A stretch of 64,000 bases of DNA, taken from Nothopassalora personata. Taxonomy: Eukaryota; Ascomycota; Dothideomycetes; Mycosphaerellales; Mycosphaerellaceae. The position numbers and the translations under genes were made by a program. Location of the stretch: the NCBI GenBank assembly GCA_033816765.1, contig CM066287.1, positions 5,208,001 through 5,272,000 on the forward strand. Reading direction: 5' to 3'. Under the pieces are notes generated by a model that worked only from the letters and a program-made list of their open reading frames with translations, was not told the origin of the DNA and ran no database searches. Within the stretch, counting starts at the first letter, position 1; the number at the start of each line of letters is the position of its first letter. Below are positions 43,001 through 52,500 of this stretch, piece after piece.

Positions 43001-44750
43001 TAGTAGAGACAGTAGCCTTGGTGTCTTGCCGCTGGCTGATCGAGACAGTATAGATCTCGCCACGAGTAGAAAGAGCGCAGATAGTGTCGCCTTCGGCAGT
43101 CACCTTGCACACTCTGTTGGGTGCAGCGTCGTACGTGGTTACCAGAAAGCTCTGACGGAGAAAGTAGTTGGTGAAGCCATCCAGTGGAAACGGCACCTTA
43201 GCATATCCGAAGTTGGCAAAGACCCAGACATCGTGGCTCTCCAGCAGACAAACAGTAGCACTGTCGATGGCCGTGACGGATGCTATAGGTGACGTGAACA
43301 ACGCCGCTGCGACTCTTCGAGGTGTGCCCTGCATATCGAGGGAGCGAGCATCTGAGTCAACGATCCCAAGCTGTCCGTCGTTCTTACCCATGACATATAG
43401 CGAGGTTGCTGTATGGGCCACGGAATGAACGCGCGAAGCAGCCACACCAGTCACGGTCTCTCTTTTCAGGGGGCCGAAGATCTGTTGTGGTAGTGTGCTA
43501 ATCGGATCCTCCTCGTTGGCTGCCCTTGGAAGACTGTAGCCCAATTGCCCGTATGCGTTATTACCCCAGGAGAATATCTCGCCATCATCGGACAGAGCCA
43601 GTGTATGGTTCTGCCCGAGGGCGACGGTAGCAACCCGTTTCCCAGCGAGTGCCCCGCCCTCCACGCATACAAAGTGGAATCGGGTACGCTCATCTCCAAT
43701 ACCAAGGCGTCCTCCCTGCCCGTGACCACACATGTATAGGTTGGCTTCGGGATCTGTCGTGAGCACGGCAGTATGAAGCTTCGACATATGTACATCCTGA
43801 ATCTCAAGCGGGCGAGCCTTTGGCATCCAGGGGATATCCTCTACCCACATTGTCGAGACTGAATTCGCTTTCCGCTGATACCCTGGATCGTGGCTGGACC
43901 AGGTACTCTCATGTTGATCCAGATGTTCCTCGTAGAATCGTCGAACGAGATGCTCGGGCCGCCGCAAATTGATGCGTTCTGGAAATTGTCGATCATCTTG
44001 ATCGCCAAAGCCCAGCGACACATTTCGGTTGCTGCCAAAATGGAACAGCTGATCCCCGTGAACATCTAGAAAAGGAATTCGAACAGAGGACTGACCATGA
44101 CTGTCGCTCGGATTCAGAATCGGACGTTCATCGTCACTATCGTTGGATCCTGATCGCTGTCGCGGAGACGTCTCTGGGCGAAGAGTTCTATCCTTGATGG
44201 TGGCTGCATACAAGTCCAGCGGTCCAAGACCTTCTTTGTCCTTTACTTTCACGAGCGAGAGGGTGGGACGAAAATTGCCTTTCAACTTGCTAAGTGCCGC
44301 TCCTGCATCGCGTTCCAGTATGAGACGCGCGATCGTAATGTTGCCAAAGTAAAAGGCGCGATGCAGGGCAGTCCAGCCGTTCTCCTCGTCTTGCGCATAC
44401 AGGTCGATCATGGGGTGCTCAACAAGTGCCGTCGCGAATTCGATAGCGCTTTCACTGACCGACGATGCTGCGTGGTGCAACAGGGTCATGCCCGCTCCAT
44501 CTAGCATATTGAGGTTCTCTTTGGTCAAGGCGGCTCCAACACCGGCAGCTGTTCTTGGCGTAGCATTTCTACGGCTTCTTGTGGTCATTGGCGAAGTGCC
44601 AGGCTGCACCGGGCTCGCTATCGCACCGGAATGGTGCGATGGTCCTCCTCTTGCCGGATGTGGTCGCGCGTTGTAGGCCGCGGTCTCCAGGAGCTGCCGA
44701 AAGGTATCGACATCGTCATCGTAGAAGGCTTTCCAGAGCAGGCTGATCAT
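40038..44750 (-). CDS. Ankyrin-RCC1-BTB-BTB protein, IBTK-like
   Basis: Single exon. The frame opens at a GTG; the ATG at 44750 (MISLLWKAFYDDDVDTF) is taken, giving 1570 residues. Ankyrin repeats lie at about 80-135 (GMTLLHHAAS, GWTALHRAFYFGN). RCC1 repeats span about 305-550 (CGHGQGGRLGIGDE, SWGNNAYGQLGY). Two BTB domains follow at about 760-840 and 913-1037 (DVIVELEDDEIKVHSTLMRK). The long disordered tail ends in a coiled coil and an RG-rich stretch (RNRGRGGRSGRGGKG). This is the domain order of animal IBTK, a substrate adaptor for CUL3 ubiquitin ligases; the same role here is inferred. The ATG is 87 bp inside a longer open frame, so a short N-terminal extension is possible only with a non-ATG start. 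Confidence 0.85.
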   Translation of the reverse strand: MISLLWKAFYDDDVDTFRQLLETAAYNARPHPARGGPSHHSGAIASPVQPGTSPMTTRSRRNATPRTAAGVGAALTKENLNMLDGAGMTLLHHAASSVSESAIEFATALVEHPMIDLYAQDEENGWTALHRAFYFGNITIARLILERDAGAALSKLKGNFRPTLSLVKVKDKEGLGPLDLYAATIKDRTLRPETSPRQRSGSNDSDDERPILNPSDSHGQSSVRIPFLDVHGDQLFHFGSNRNVSLGFGDQDDRQFPERINLRRPEHLVRRFYEEHLDQHESTWSSHDPGYQRKANSVSTMWVEDIPWMPKARPLEIQDVHMSKLHTAVLTTDPEANLYMCGHGQGGRLGIGDERTRFHFVCVEGGALAGKRVATVALGQNHTLALSDDGEIFSWGNNAYGQLGYSLPRAANEEDPISTLPQQIFGPLKRETVTGVAASRVHSVAHTATSLYVMGKNDGQLGIVDSDARSLDMQGTPRRVAAALFTSPIASVTAIDSATVCLLESHDVWVFANFGYAKVPFPLDGFTNYFLRQSFLVTTYDAAPNRVCKVTAEGDTICALSTRGEIYTVSISQRQDTKATVSTTNPSKIRGAISSPQRIWQPKKSSMAARDVGLDVDGSIILSTEEGSVWKRTKRATMKDASITATSEYKPKDYKFSRVPGLTRVMAVRSSGHGAYAAIRRDCDVLQTQVVVEDPSLWKDLFPLLSLSQLIDHSVESEDDTTRHRFWQGTKRPNEIFMLKKAILGSADIDADLQTLFDNGWNSPDTKYDALLATTSSGVRVPVHRWLLAARSRVLRRGFSNLCETSTFTLPEFARSELDDEGRVVVTFQGLDLLTVLDLALYLYTDTVVDFWHFVKSAPNMAYSYRQVRTELMKVATKLELTKLEPAVRQMVEPRPCLDMDMEVAHNDPAYFYDGDVIVELEDDEIKVHSTLMRKRCPFFEGMFMGRSRGGWLAGRGDVSEVNVDLKHISSKTFSLVLRHIYCDTGEELFDDIVSADTDDFLDSVLDVLSAANELMLDRLQQIAQAVIGRFVNVRNVCDLLNAIAPSSVREFKDAGLEYLCLNLEAMLQGQYLGSLDEDLLVELDEVVRENQLAYMPFAKSGRAARELIEQHPELAATMDRNKQAKVDNIALKAKYDRIATFAPGSLDDDVAASPMQAKALRRSSNTAKTASDYPSLKAKVSTKDMMFDMDEEVDSGIASPQESPSIRPMPSPCGLDPHSTPPDDVWFNSRGKALPSPKLAAQSGNDGFITPRTPGSPLMVGKTPPNAGRPWTLTPLPGQKTDMKDIMAQTVSGRKSSITQGLAAAKRSEDLVDVPAPFRLPGPKMSQKDRKRMQQVQQVSLRASPAPEEQEAKSFSWQAVTNQKRPGLKDVIDSEAASKGSPSRSPSAPTLTTRQTLANPKASAPPKSAIGPGNSALQQHSVPENKITSTTGAKGKGQASSVSHFSDSKPIPHPVRHQPVVDPVWGLSMSEIVAQQELEKNAIKEAAVKRDLQEIQAEQEFQEWWEKESARVQEAEQRAAAASKALKRNRGRGGRSGRGGKGTGGKARENATSSGNLDAAAPSGTKPAQ

Positions 44751-45606
44751 GGATCGAAAGGTAGACGCCGTGGAGATGTTCCGACGGCTTCGACTGTCGC
44801 ACCTCGCTGTGACCACACTGGATCACGGCGTGTTTAAAGGTGCGATGGAGAAGCCCGGAACAGCCTCCAGGAGGGACAAGAAAGGGACCGACTACGGGAT
44901 CCTCTCAGTGTAGCCAATTAGGGTGTCGATCTCGATGGGCGGTTGTGTGGGCAGCGTGGTCGCTCGTGCGTGTGGTGTCGAAAGCGAAACGAAACACTTT
45001 GTCGCGTGATCTCGCGAGGGTGGCGTTCGGGTGGTGTGTGTGATTGTGGATGCTTGTCTTGTCTTTGCGAAACTGCGCCGAAGTCTGTTTCGTGGCGAGG
45101 CCTGAGTCGCGCGATGGTATGACTATGATATGGTTAGGCCGACGGTGGGTGCGAATGCGGTGGACGAGTCACAGTGAGTAAGTAAGTAAGTGGTGGTGCT
45201 TGGTATGTGATTCGTGTTACTTCTATAGTCATCATCGTCGGCGCACAATGTTGGAGAGCCCCGCAACACGAAGTCCTCCTCGCCATTCACAGCATGCACG
45301 CGTCTGCTGCATCCGCGAGATATCTAGACCTTGATTCTTGCTGGCCAATAGTTTAGCACATGTGCTTTGCATTCGACTGGACTCGCCAGCATTTCTGTGT
45401 CGATTGAGCCTCTCGCCCTGTAGAACTACCATCATGTCATCATGACCTCGGCTGTCGCTTCCTGGAGGCAGATGACCTCCAACACGAGATGCGCTCATCA
45501 TCAGGTCATAAGCAGGGCCAAGCTATATCAGAGCGAGTATTGTAAGTTGCGAGGCATGACGTGAATAGAAAGTACGACCAATAGCAAGATTCATAGTGTT
45601 TGGCCA
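44751..45606. other. Intergenic region upstream of the IBTK-like gene
   Basis: Between two minus-strand genes. It has a short GTAA tandem run (about 45,174-45,190) and an 89-codon minus-strand frame (45232-45501) with no domain. Presumably mainly the promoter of the IBTK-like gene. Confidence 0.4.
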
Positions 45607-47058
45607 TCACGCCATACAGTAGCCACTGCCCTCAGCACGTTGCAACATCTCACGGTGCACCTCTTTCGCCAGCTCCACGGCGTTTGGCCGATCCCTCCAG
45701 TCTGGCTGCATACAGCAAGCCACGACGTTGTTCAGAGCAAACGAGAAGTCCCTGCCACAAACAGACTGATCCACATCCGCACCTTCCACCCGCGGCACTG
45801 CGATCACACAACACAACCCCTGCACGACCGCCCCAATCTGCCAGATGTCCGTGGCACTGCCAAGCTTGAGATACGCTCTGGATCGACCAATGCTCTCTCG
45901 CTGGAAGCGACCTTCAGGCGGCATCCACTCCTGCTCCCCATACCGCGCCACGAAACCACGAGCCTTCCCGCTCGCAATATCTTCCGCCGTAGCCACAAGG
46001 TCGAAACCACCCAGCACAACCCTCGGATAAGGTCCAACCTGCTGCTGCGACGTGAGCCAGACATTCCCAGGCTGGATATGAAGGTGACACAGCATCTTCC
46101 AATCTCTCGGAGCCGCGTCTATCGCACCAGCGTGCCCGACCCCGTAATGGCAGGTGCACAGTGCAGAAGCCAGGCTGGCCAGCACATGCCACGCAAAGGC
46201 TTCGGGCGTTGACTTGTCCTCTCTTTGGTAGCGGTGGATGAAATCTTCGATGGTGCCACTGTCGCAATACTCTAGGATGAGATGGCTGTGAGCGTCTCCG
46301 CTTTGGTAGAAAGCTTCGATGATTTTGGTGATGTGTGCAGAGGCGGCGTCCTGCTTCATGATCTGCCATAGTGCGTCGCGTTCGGCTGTGGCGCGTTCGA
46401 TGCTTGATGGGCTTGACATGCTCCATCGCTTTTGCACGAAGAGCTCTTTTGTGTCGCAATCTTCGACCAGGTATAGCTCCTCCTGCCTCCTGTTGTGAGT
46501 CGCCGGCCGCAGGTGCTTGATGATTTCGTACTCGGCCTGGTCAGTCACCAGCCTCTTCCTCCGTGCAGCAGCGTATGGTGTTGTATTCGACTGGGCATAT
46601 TGCCGCTCTTGCGTGACCGTGGCGGCTCTGTAATCGTTGTAGTCTTCGCTTGCATCTCTCTCTCGTCTCCCTGGTGATTGGGTGAATGGACGCTGGCTTG
46701 GAAACCACGCTCCTGTTCCCGAGTCCCGCCGAGCATCGTCGACTCGATCTCGAGGTCTTGTGCTTGGTGACTGGCTGAAGTGACGCGGAGTATCTGAGTT
46801 ACTGGACCGTGCTTCAGACATCGAGGGTGTAGCCCAAGGTGCTCGGCTTGACATCGTGCTCAGGTGACGCCTGTCAGGTCCTCGTGGATCTGGTCCTGCT
46901 CGAGCGACGGGTGATTGGGCTGGACTGTCACGGAGACTCGAGCTTCTCGGGGCAGGTGGTCGATCCCTAGCAACAGATCTGTTTTGCTGTGGTGGTAAAA
47001 GTCTGACATTGACTTCTGCGGGGATGGTGAATCCAGTTTGTCCAAAGTAATGATCCAT
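45607..47058 (-). CDS. Protein-kinase-like protein lacking catalytic residues (pseudokinase)
   Basis: Single exon; the open frame starts at a TTG, so the ATG at 47058 (MDHYFGQTGFTIPAEV) is used, 483 residues. The first 160 are disordered. The C-terminal 300 have kinase fold landmarks: VQKRW where the VAIK Lys sits, HLILEYCDSGTIEDFI at the hinge, DIWQIGAVVQGL at helix F, and DWRDRPNA near the end. However, the catalytic HRDxKxxN loop reads CHLHIQPGNV, with the Asp replaced, the DFG motif reads GGFDL, and no Gly-rich loop is evident. The parts fit a pseudokinase with a scaffolding or regulatory role. It is not assignable to a named family. Confidence 0.7.
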   Translation of the reverse strand: MDHYFGQTGFTIPAEVNVRLLPPQQNRSVARDRPPAPRSSSLRDSPAQSPVARAGPDPRGPDRRHLSTMSSRAPWATPSMSEARSSNSDTPRHFSQSPSTRPRDRVDDARRDSGTGAWFPSQRPFTQSPGRRERDASEDYNDYRAATVTQERQYAQSNTTPYAAARRKRLVTDQAEYEIIKHLRPATHNRRQEELYLVEDCDTKELFVQKRWSMSSPSSIERATAERDALWQIMKQDAASAHITKIIEAFYQSGDAHSHLILEYCDSGTIEDFIHRYQREDKSTPEAFAWHVLASLASALCTCHYGVGHAGAIDAAPRDWKMLCHLHIQPGNVWLTSQQQVGPYPRVVLGGFDLVATAEDIASGKARGFVARYGEQEWMPPEGRFQRESIGRSRAYLKLGSATDIWQIGAVVQGLCCVIAVPRVEGADVDQSVCGRDFSFALNNVVACCMQPDWRDRPNAVELAKEVHREMLQRAEGSGYCMA

Positions 47059-47456
47059 AGCGGTCGACGGTATCTGTTGTATCTGGAAGTTGCCGAGGAG
47101 TAGAAGTCGAGACTTGGTGAAGCGAAGTCTCACTTTTTGATTGGAGCTAGACAATAGTCAGCAGACATGACAATAGGAAGCATGTGAACGCCTTGCACGT
47201 CCGAGCTTCAATTGAGTGTCCGCGCGCTACTCATGGAACCATGAACGGCGTCAAGGCCTGTGAAAGGAGGATCTGAATTACTGGGGATGCTATGCTACCT
47301 TCTAGGTCCCGCAATGAGACAAGTCCTCCCACATATTTCACTGTCCTACCAGCCCATCTACTCCGCCGACTCGGGATATCCTTCATAAAATCTCATGCTT
47401 CATTTTCATTATGCTCCATTTCATGCCATCACAACGCCACCGCCATGCCTGCTTTA
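47059..47456. other. Intergenic region upstream of the kinase-like gene
   Basis: About 400 bp between two minus-strand genes. The open part next to 47,154 is a TTG-started extension of the kinase-like frame and is treated as leader. No other feature seen. Confidence 0.4.
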
Positions 47457-48698
47457 CTATGACTGGATCGCGCTTCGTGCCAGGGATCGCTTCAATCCGA
47501 GGCTTGACCTTCCTGCCTCTCGGGCACAAGTTCTGAGCTGTTCGTCTGCGAGAAACTCCGTGGCTTCTAATCTCCCAGCCTCTTTGCCGACACTGTACCC
47601 AGCAGTGAAGCTCAACGCACTCAAGCAAACCACAATACCGGCGGATACTACCCACGTCAGAAGTGTCGGAGTAACGTGCAAGTCTTCATTTGACGAAGAT
47701 CGTCGAGCCTTCTTAAGTGCTCGACGTTCTCGACTAGCGCTTCTGGTTGGTACTGTGACTGCTTTTCGTTTGTGGTCCTTCGTGCGATCCGACGTTGAAG
47801 TCGAATTCGTGGAAGTCCGCCTGATCGTTGGCTTAAAGGTAGGTTCCTGGAATGGAGTCGGAGAATTGGCAGGCAGTGCTGACTCCGGCACCATCCTAAA
47901 CGTCGATGGATCGACTCTGTTGCTACGTGGCGGGACCGATGGCTCAGTAGTTTGAGGCCGCACCTTTGGTAAGCCACGCGCAGCAGCCGCGACTGAGAGT
48001 AAGCTGGTCAGACTGGCCCGCAGGGCTTCATCGTGCTCTGCAGCTGCGTTGAACGAAGGCGAAAGCACATTCTGGGGTAGATGACTGTGGCGCCTCTCCA
48101 TGTTCGCAGGTAGAGATTGGCGAGTCGACGTTCGTGTTACAGGCGGGGGCGTGGTAGCGGGAAAGTATGATCCAGGAACAGGTTGACTGGCATTCCGTAG
48201 TTGGCCAGCACTGGGTGGATGGGAGAAAGCATTAGGTTGAGGCGTGAAGCACGTCGCGTTCTTGATAGGATAGTTGACCGCGGTTCTGTTCTCATCGTCG
48301 TCTTCCTCCGAATCTTGCGCAGCGCCGCTTCCTTGTGATGGCTGCTGTTGTACGTGTGGCATGCTGGGTCGCGATAGAGGTGCTGCCAACATGGGTCCCT
48401 CGCCAGACGATGTCATGACCCTATCCGACTCGCTCTCACTCTCTTCGTATTCCTCTTGACTGCTAGTTCCTCCTGTAGACTGTGTTCTTGTGATTTGTAG
48501 ATGTGTGGGTACGCCTGATCGCTGAGTCCTTCGTCGCCTCGTTCGCAGACCGTCCTGCACCCGCAGCCCAGTCGTCACAATCTCCTCGCCGACGGACGAT
48601 AACGACGAGGACGAAGGCTGCGAGGAGACGTCGATCCAGGAGTCGACTAGGTTGTAGAAGTCAGCCCAGTCGCCGTAAGATTGACAACACCAAGCCAT
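47457..48698 (-). CDS. Single-pass membrane protein of unknown family
   Basis: The ATG at 48698 is preferred (A at -3 and G at +4, and the N-terminus MAWCCQSYGDWADFYNLVDS is a good block), giving 413 residues. The frame also opens at an in-frame ATG at 48752 with poorer context. The body is Ser/Thr/Arg-rich and disordered, with an acidic patch EEYEESESESD. Near the C-terminus a hydrophobic helix (TWVVSAGIVVCLSALSFTAGYSV) precedes about 45 residues. The N-terminal aromatic/acidic block WADFYNLVDSWIDV could be a short binding motif. I do not recognise the family. Location in a membrane is supported by the helix; which membrane is unknown. Confidence 0.6.
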   Translation of the reverse strand: MAWCCQSYGDWADFYNLVDSWIDVSSQPSSSSLSSVGEEIVTTGLRVQDGLRTRRRRTQRSGVPTHLQITRTQSTGGTSSQEEYEESESESDRVMTSSGEGPMLAAPLSRPSMPHVQQQPSQGSGAAQDSEEDDDENRTAVNYPIKNATCFTPQPNAFSHPPSAGQLRNASQPVPGSYFPATTPPPVTRTSTRQSLPANMERRHSHLPQNVLSPSFNAAAEHDEALRASLTSLLSVAAAARGLPKVRPQTTEPSVPPRSNRVDPSTFRMVPESALPANSPTPFQEPTFKPTIRRTSTNSTSTSDRTKDHKRKAVTVPTRSASRERRALKKARRSSSNEDLHVTPTLLTWVVSAGIVVCLSALSFTAGYSVGKEAGRLEATEFLADEQLRTCAREAGRSSLGLKRSLARSAIQS

Positions 48699-48827
48699 GC
48701 TATGTAGACGTGCACGACGCAGGACGAGAAGGTACTCTGACCATACAAGCATCCGTGCGGCAACATACCTCTGGACATCACGCCGTGCAAAGACTCATCA
48801 GTATCGGGCTGCGTGCGCCTGCTGGAC

Positions 48828-49420
48828 TCAGCTGAAGGTGATGGCATGGCTGACGCGTGACCTTGTCGCCGGATCGCATCGTTCGAATGCGCCGGCCGCA
48901 GTCGTTCGTCCATGCTGCACTTTGACGCTTCGTTCTTGTGCTTGATCGATGGGCAGAAGGTCGAGCTTCACCGCCCAACCGTGCTCAATCGTGCCTGTAC
49001 CGACGACTTCCCACTCGACACCCTGCCCGCACTCGACATACACCTCCCGGCCCACGAGAGCAATCGCACGTTGGTGCGATCTATGGTCGAGTAATATATG
49101 ACGAGGCTTTTCCCCAGCATCCGACGCGCACCGCACGCAACAGTGAGCGACAGTGTGATATGGAGGTCAGAGGGCTGGACGCAGTCGTCAAGTGATTGCG
49201 GTGTATCGTACCGCAGAGCGTCAGCTGGGGCCAAGCGCGGGATGGTGGGTGGGGTGCTTGCTTGAATCAGAGCCAGAGCTGACGTCTGCTCGAAGCACAC
49301 GATGATGGCTGGTGATCGGTCACCTGCGATATCAGCTGCCTTCTCATTCCATGGAAGAGTAACAAAGAGGGGGCGATGGCTGAAAGAGCAAGCAACAACC
49401 ATGTAGCTTGATCTTGTCAT
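48828..49420 (-). other. Possible unrecognised two-frame gene
   Basis: Two overlapping minus-strand frames: 48968-49420 starts at an ATG, and 48828-49136 carries a block that reads well as protein (ALVGREVYVECGQGVEWEVV). Joining them would need a frame change near 49,050-49,150, and I found no clean GT...AG pair that does it. It could be a small gene with one intron, a decayed gene or chance. The rest of 48,699-49,573 holds the leader of the membrane-protein gene and the 3' region of AMP deaminase. Confidence 0.25.
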
Positions 49421-49573
49421 GTCATATTACAACCTAGGCACGTCGTCACACATTTGACCTCTTTGTTCATAGAGACGTTGCTGTGAGGCAAGCTACCATC
49501 ATCCAATCTCAACGCCCTCTCTTTCTATCTGGTATATTTCAACAGTACATCTAATCATTCATGGTCTCGTCAG

Positions 49574-52500
49574 TCATCCATCGGGCTTCTCGCTCTCAGC
49601 CGCAGTCTCCTCAATCGTATCTCCTCTCTCCAGACCCATCATCAGTGCGTCTTCACCTTGTGATCTCAACAAAGTGCTCGTGCTCTTCTCCAACGCGTTC
49701 TCAGAATTCTCGCCATCGATGTTCGTGCTCAACGGCCGGCTAACGATAGACGACTTCCTACGCCGACTGACAACGCCAGGAAACATCCTTGGCTCTGACC
49801 CGTGAATCAACGTGCTTCCAAAGGCCGGTTGCAGGGCCACAGCTGGGTTCGTTCCTTCCCCTGCTGCCTGTGGGAGTGGTGGAAATAGTCCTTGTGGCTC
49901 GTCCACTGCAGGTGAGTTGAACATCATGGTTGAAGAACGTGAAGGCTGGCCGTAGTCGCGAACATTGGTCCCTCGAGCGTGGTAGGTCGACGTTCCATCT
50001 TGCTGTGCAAGGTCTAGCTGTGACATTGTGGTGGCATGTCGGGCAGCTTGGGCATTAGGTCGATAGGAGTGCGGTGTGGCTGCGGTATTCGGGTCCTGAT
50101 ACCTTGCACTGCCGGGCTGATGGCTCGATGCGTCTACTCCGTGCATGGGGTTGGAAGCAGAAGGGTTGGTCTTCATGCTCGCTGTTGGGCTCGCAGGTGC
50201 TGCCGTGGTACTCGCCGAGTGCCTGCCTGGAGCAAGGGCGGTTGTGCTTAGGCGCGATTCCCTTGGCGCATTGGTGTAGCGGTCGATCATGGCGAGCTCT
50301 TGCAACCAGGTCTCGTGTCGGAAAGCTTCTCTGATGTTGGGTACATTGACCTTGGCCATGTCATTGCCAGCGACACCAGCTAAATGATAGTTATTACCGA
50401 GCCACCGCTGTTTCATGGCATGCTCAAAGCCGGACTGTATGACAGAATGTTTCGCCAGCTCGCACATGTCCACGGCCGACAGCTTGTAGATCTGAGCCGC
50501 GACAGCATACTCTTCTATGAGTGGCTCTTTGGTGAACGCGAACTGTAGCGGATCGTCTGTCGATAAGCTGACATTGAGACCACGTCGAAAGTATTGTAGG
50601 AAAGGGTTGCGTTCGTAGGCCAGGAAAAGAGCGTTGTTGCTCAAAGGGCTCATTGCGACCCCGATTTGTTCCAGGTAGAAAATGTACTGCAGCAGCGGGA
50701 CCTTCCGTAACAGCAAGCCGTGGCTAATACTATGGCAGCACAGCGTAGCAGCAGCCAAGTGGTCAGTATCGCCGGCTTCACCACAATGCGGACGAAGAAC
50801 AAATGTGCTGAAGCCACGCTGTTTGCGCCATACGTTTAGTGATGCGATGTTGGCGAACAAGTAGTAAACCCAGTAGGTGTAGGGCGGGTTTTGCGTGGTG
50901 TTCCAGTCCTTAGGCAGTGGGAACTTGCGATAGATGCGGCGCTCTGCTTTGCTTTCATCGTCCACGGAGTCGAAGCCAATAACTCGCTGCAGGAAGACGT
51001 GCAGCTTTGGGTGCTTGCTGGGATCCTGCGTTACCTCGAAGAGCGGTTGGAATAGATTCTTAATAACCTGGTCGAAGCTTTCCATCTGACCAGATCCTTT
51101 GTACACGTCGTACAGTCGCGGTATCTGAATCAGCCACCGGACATTGGGCGAGTACAGCTTGTTGTCTACCACCCAAGCGGCGAGCTTGTCCCACTCATCC
51201 ATTGATCGCCCGTAGATGCTGATCCGCCATTCTACCATCTGATACTTGCTGCCCTCCAGATCGGCAATGACTTCCTTGGTAAGCTCGGCGAGGTATCGGC
51301 CCTTCAAATGGTTATCTGTCTTCAAAAAGATTGTTCTCAACCTGCTTTCGCCAACGGGGTTGTACTTCAGGTTGAACTTGTCGAACCGATGGAACGAGTC
51401 CGTGTGGGCGTGCATATCCAGTGTGTCAATACTGAGATCGTATGCTGTGAGATTGATACTTTCGAACACCTCCTTAAGCGTGAGAAATTTTCCATCTCTG
51501 AACAATACGACCTCATCGGGCGATTTCTTCATCTTGCTCTTGATGAAGCGCAGCAAATGCTTCTGGTTCATGCAGGCAGAGTGGTGAACGTGAGTATCGA
51601 CCTTTCGCACATTGTAGAAGTCACGATGTGGCACGGCTTTCGTGTCGGCGATTTCCTGATACTCATTCAGAAGCACGTACAAGTTGAATTTGCCTTCCAG
51701 GTATTGCAGTCGACGATAAGCGAATGATTTGCTCGGTCCATCGGAGCTAATGCTCAGTATGGTGTCGAGGTCCATATAATACTCCCTGATATCTGGTACG
51801 TGGAGAATGGGCTCACCGAGGTCAACAGCGGCGGAAGACTCATACACCTGGTAGACTCCCTTTTCGTCCAATTTGAAGGACATCTCCCCAGCTTCCGGGA
51901 CTGGCAGACAGTCGTCGAGATCAAAGTCTTCGCCAATGTCCTGGCCCATCTTACGCTGCTTTCGCCGGGAAGTGACTGGCGTCTGGACGTCCTCATCGAT
52001 GGGTTCGCCATGCTTGTCTGTGCGTTGCTTATTCTCGTGCCACACTGGTTCAGGCGGTGGAGGATAGATTCTCCAAGCCGGATCGTCCTTTGGATTGTCG
52101 TGAGGGCCTTGTAGAGAGAGGCGGATGTACTTGTGTCGTATATCGAGAACTCGTTGGATGTTGGAGTAAATTGCACTCAGCTCTGTGGTTACACTGGAAT
52201 CGTTCGGCGCATCTTGGCCAATGCCTGCTCCTGCGCCATGTATGCCTTCCTGCTCAAGCATTGGCTTGGCCTCGTGCGGTAGAGCTGGGTGCAGTGCATG
52301 TGCTCGTGCAGCTCTATCTGCCAACGCTGGGTCCTCATCTTTCACTGCGGTAGAGTGAACGCCGTTCGCGCCCTCGAATCGCCCGATGCCTGGCGATTGG
52401 ATGGTCGAACTGTTCGGATCCTTCTGAGGGTCGCTGAGCCCGACTGGAAGCGCAGAGGCAAAGCCTGGATCTTTGAAGCTACCCCTACTACGGATGCTGC

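Noticed and set aside
45232..45501. 89-codon ATG frame, minus strand, between the IBTK-like and kinase-like genes
   Set aside because: No motif, no splice partner, composition like other chance frames.
47059..47154. N-terminal extension of the kinase-like protein
   Set aside because: The frame opens with TTG and has no ATG; treated as leader.
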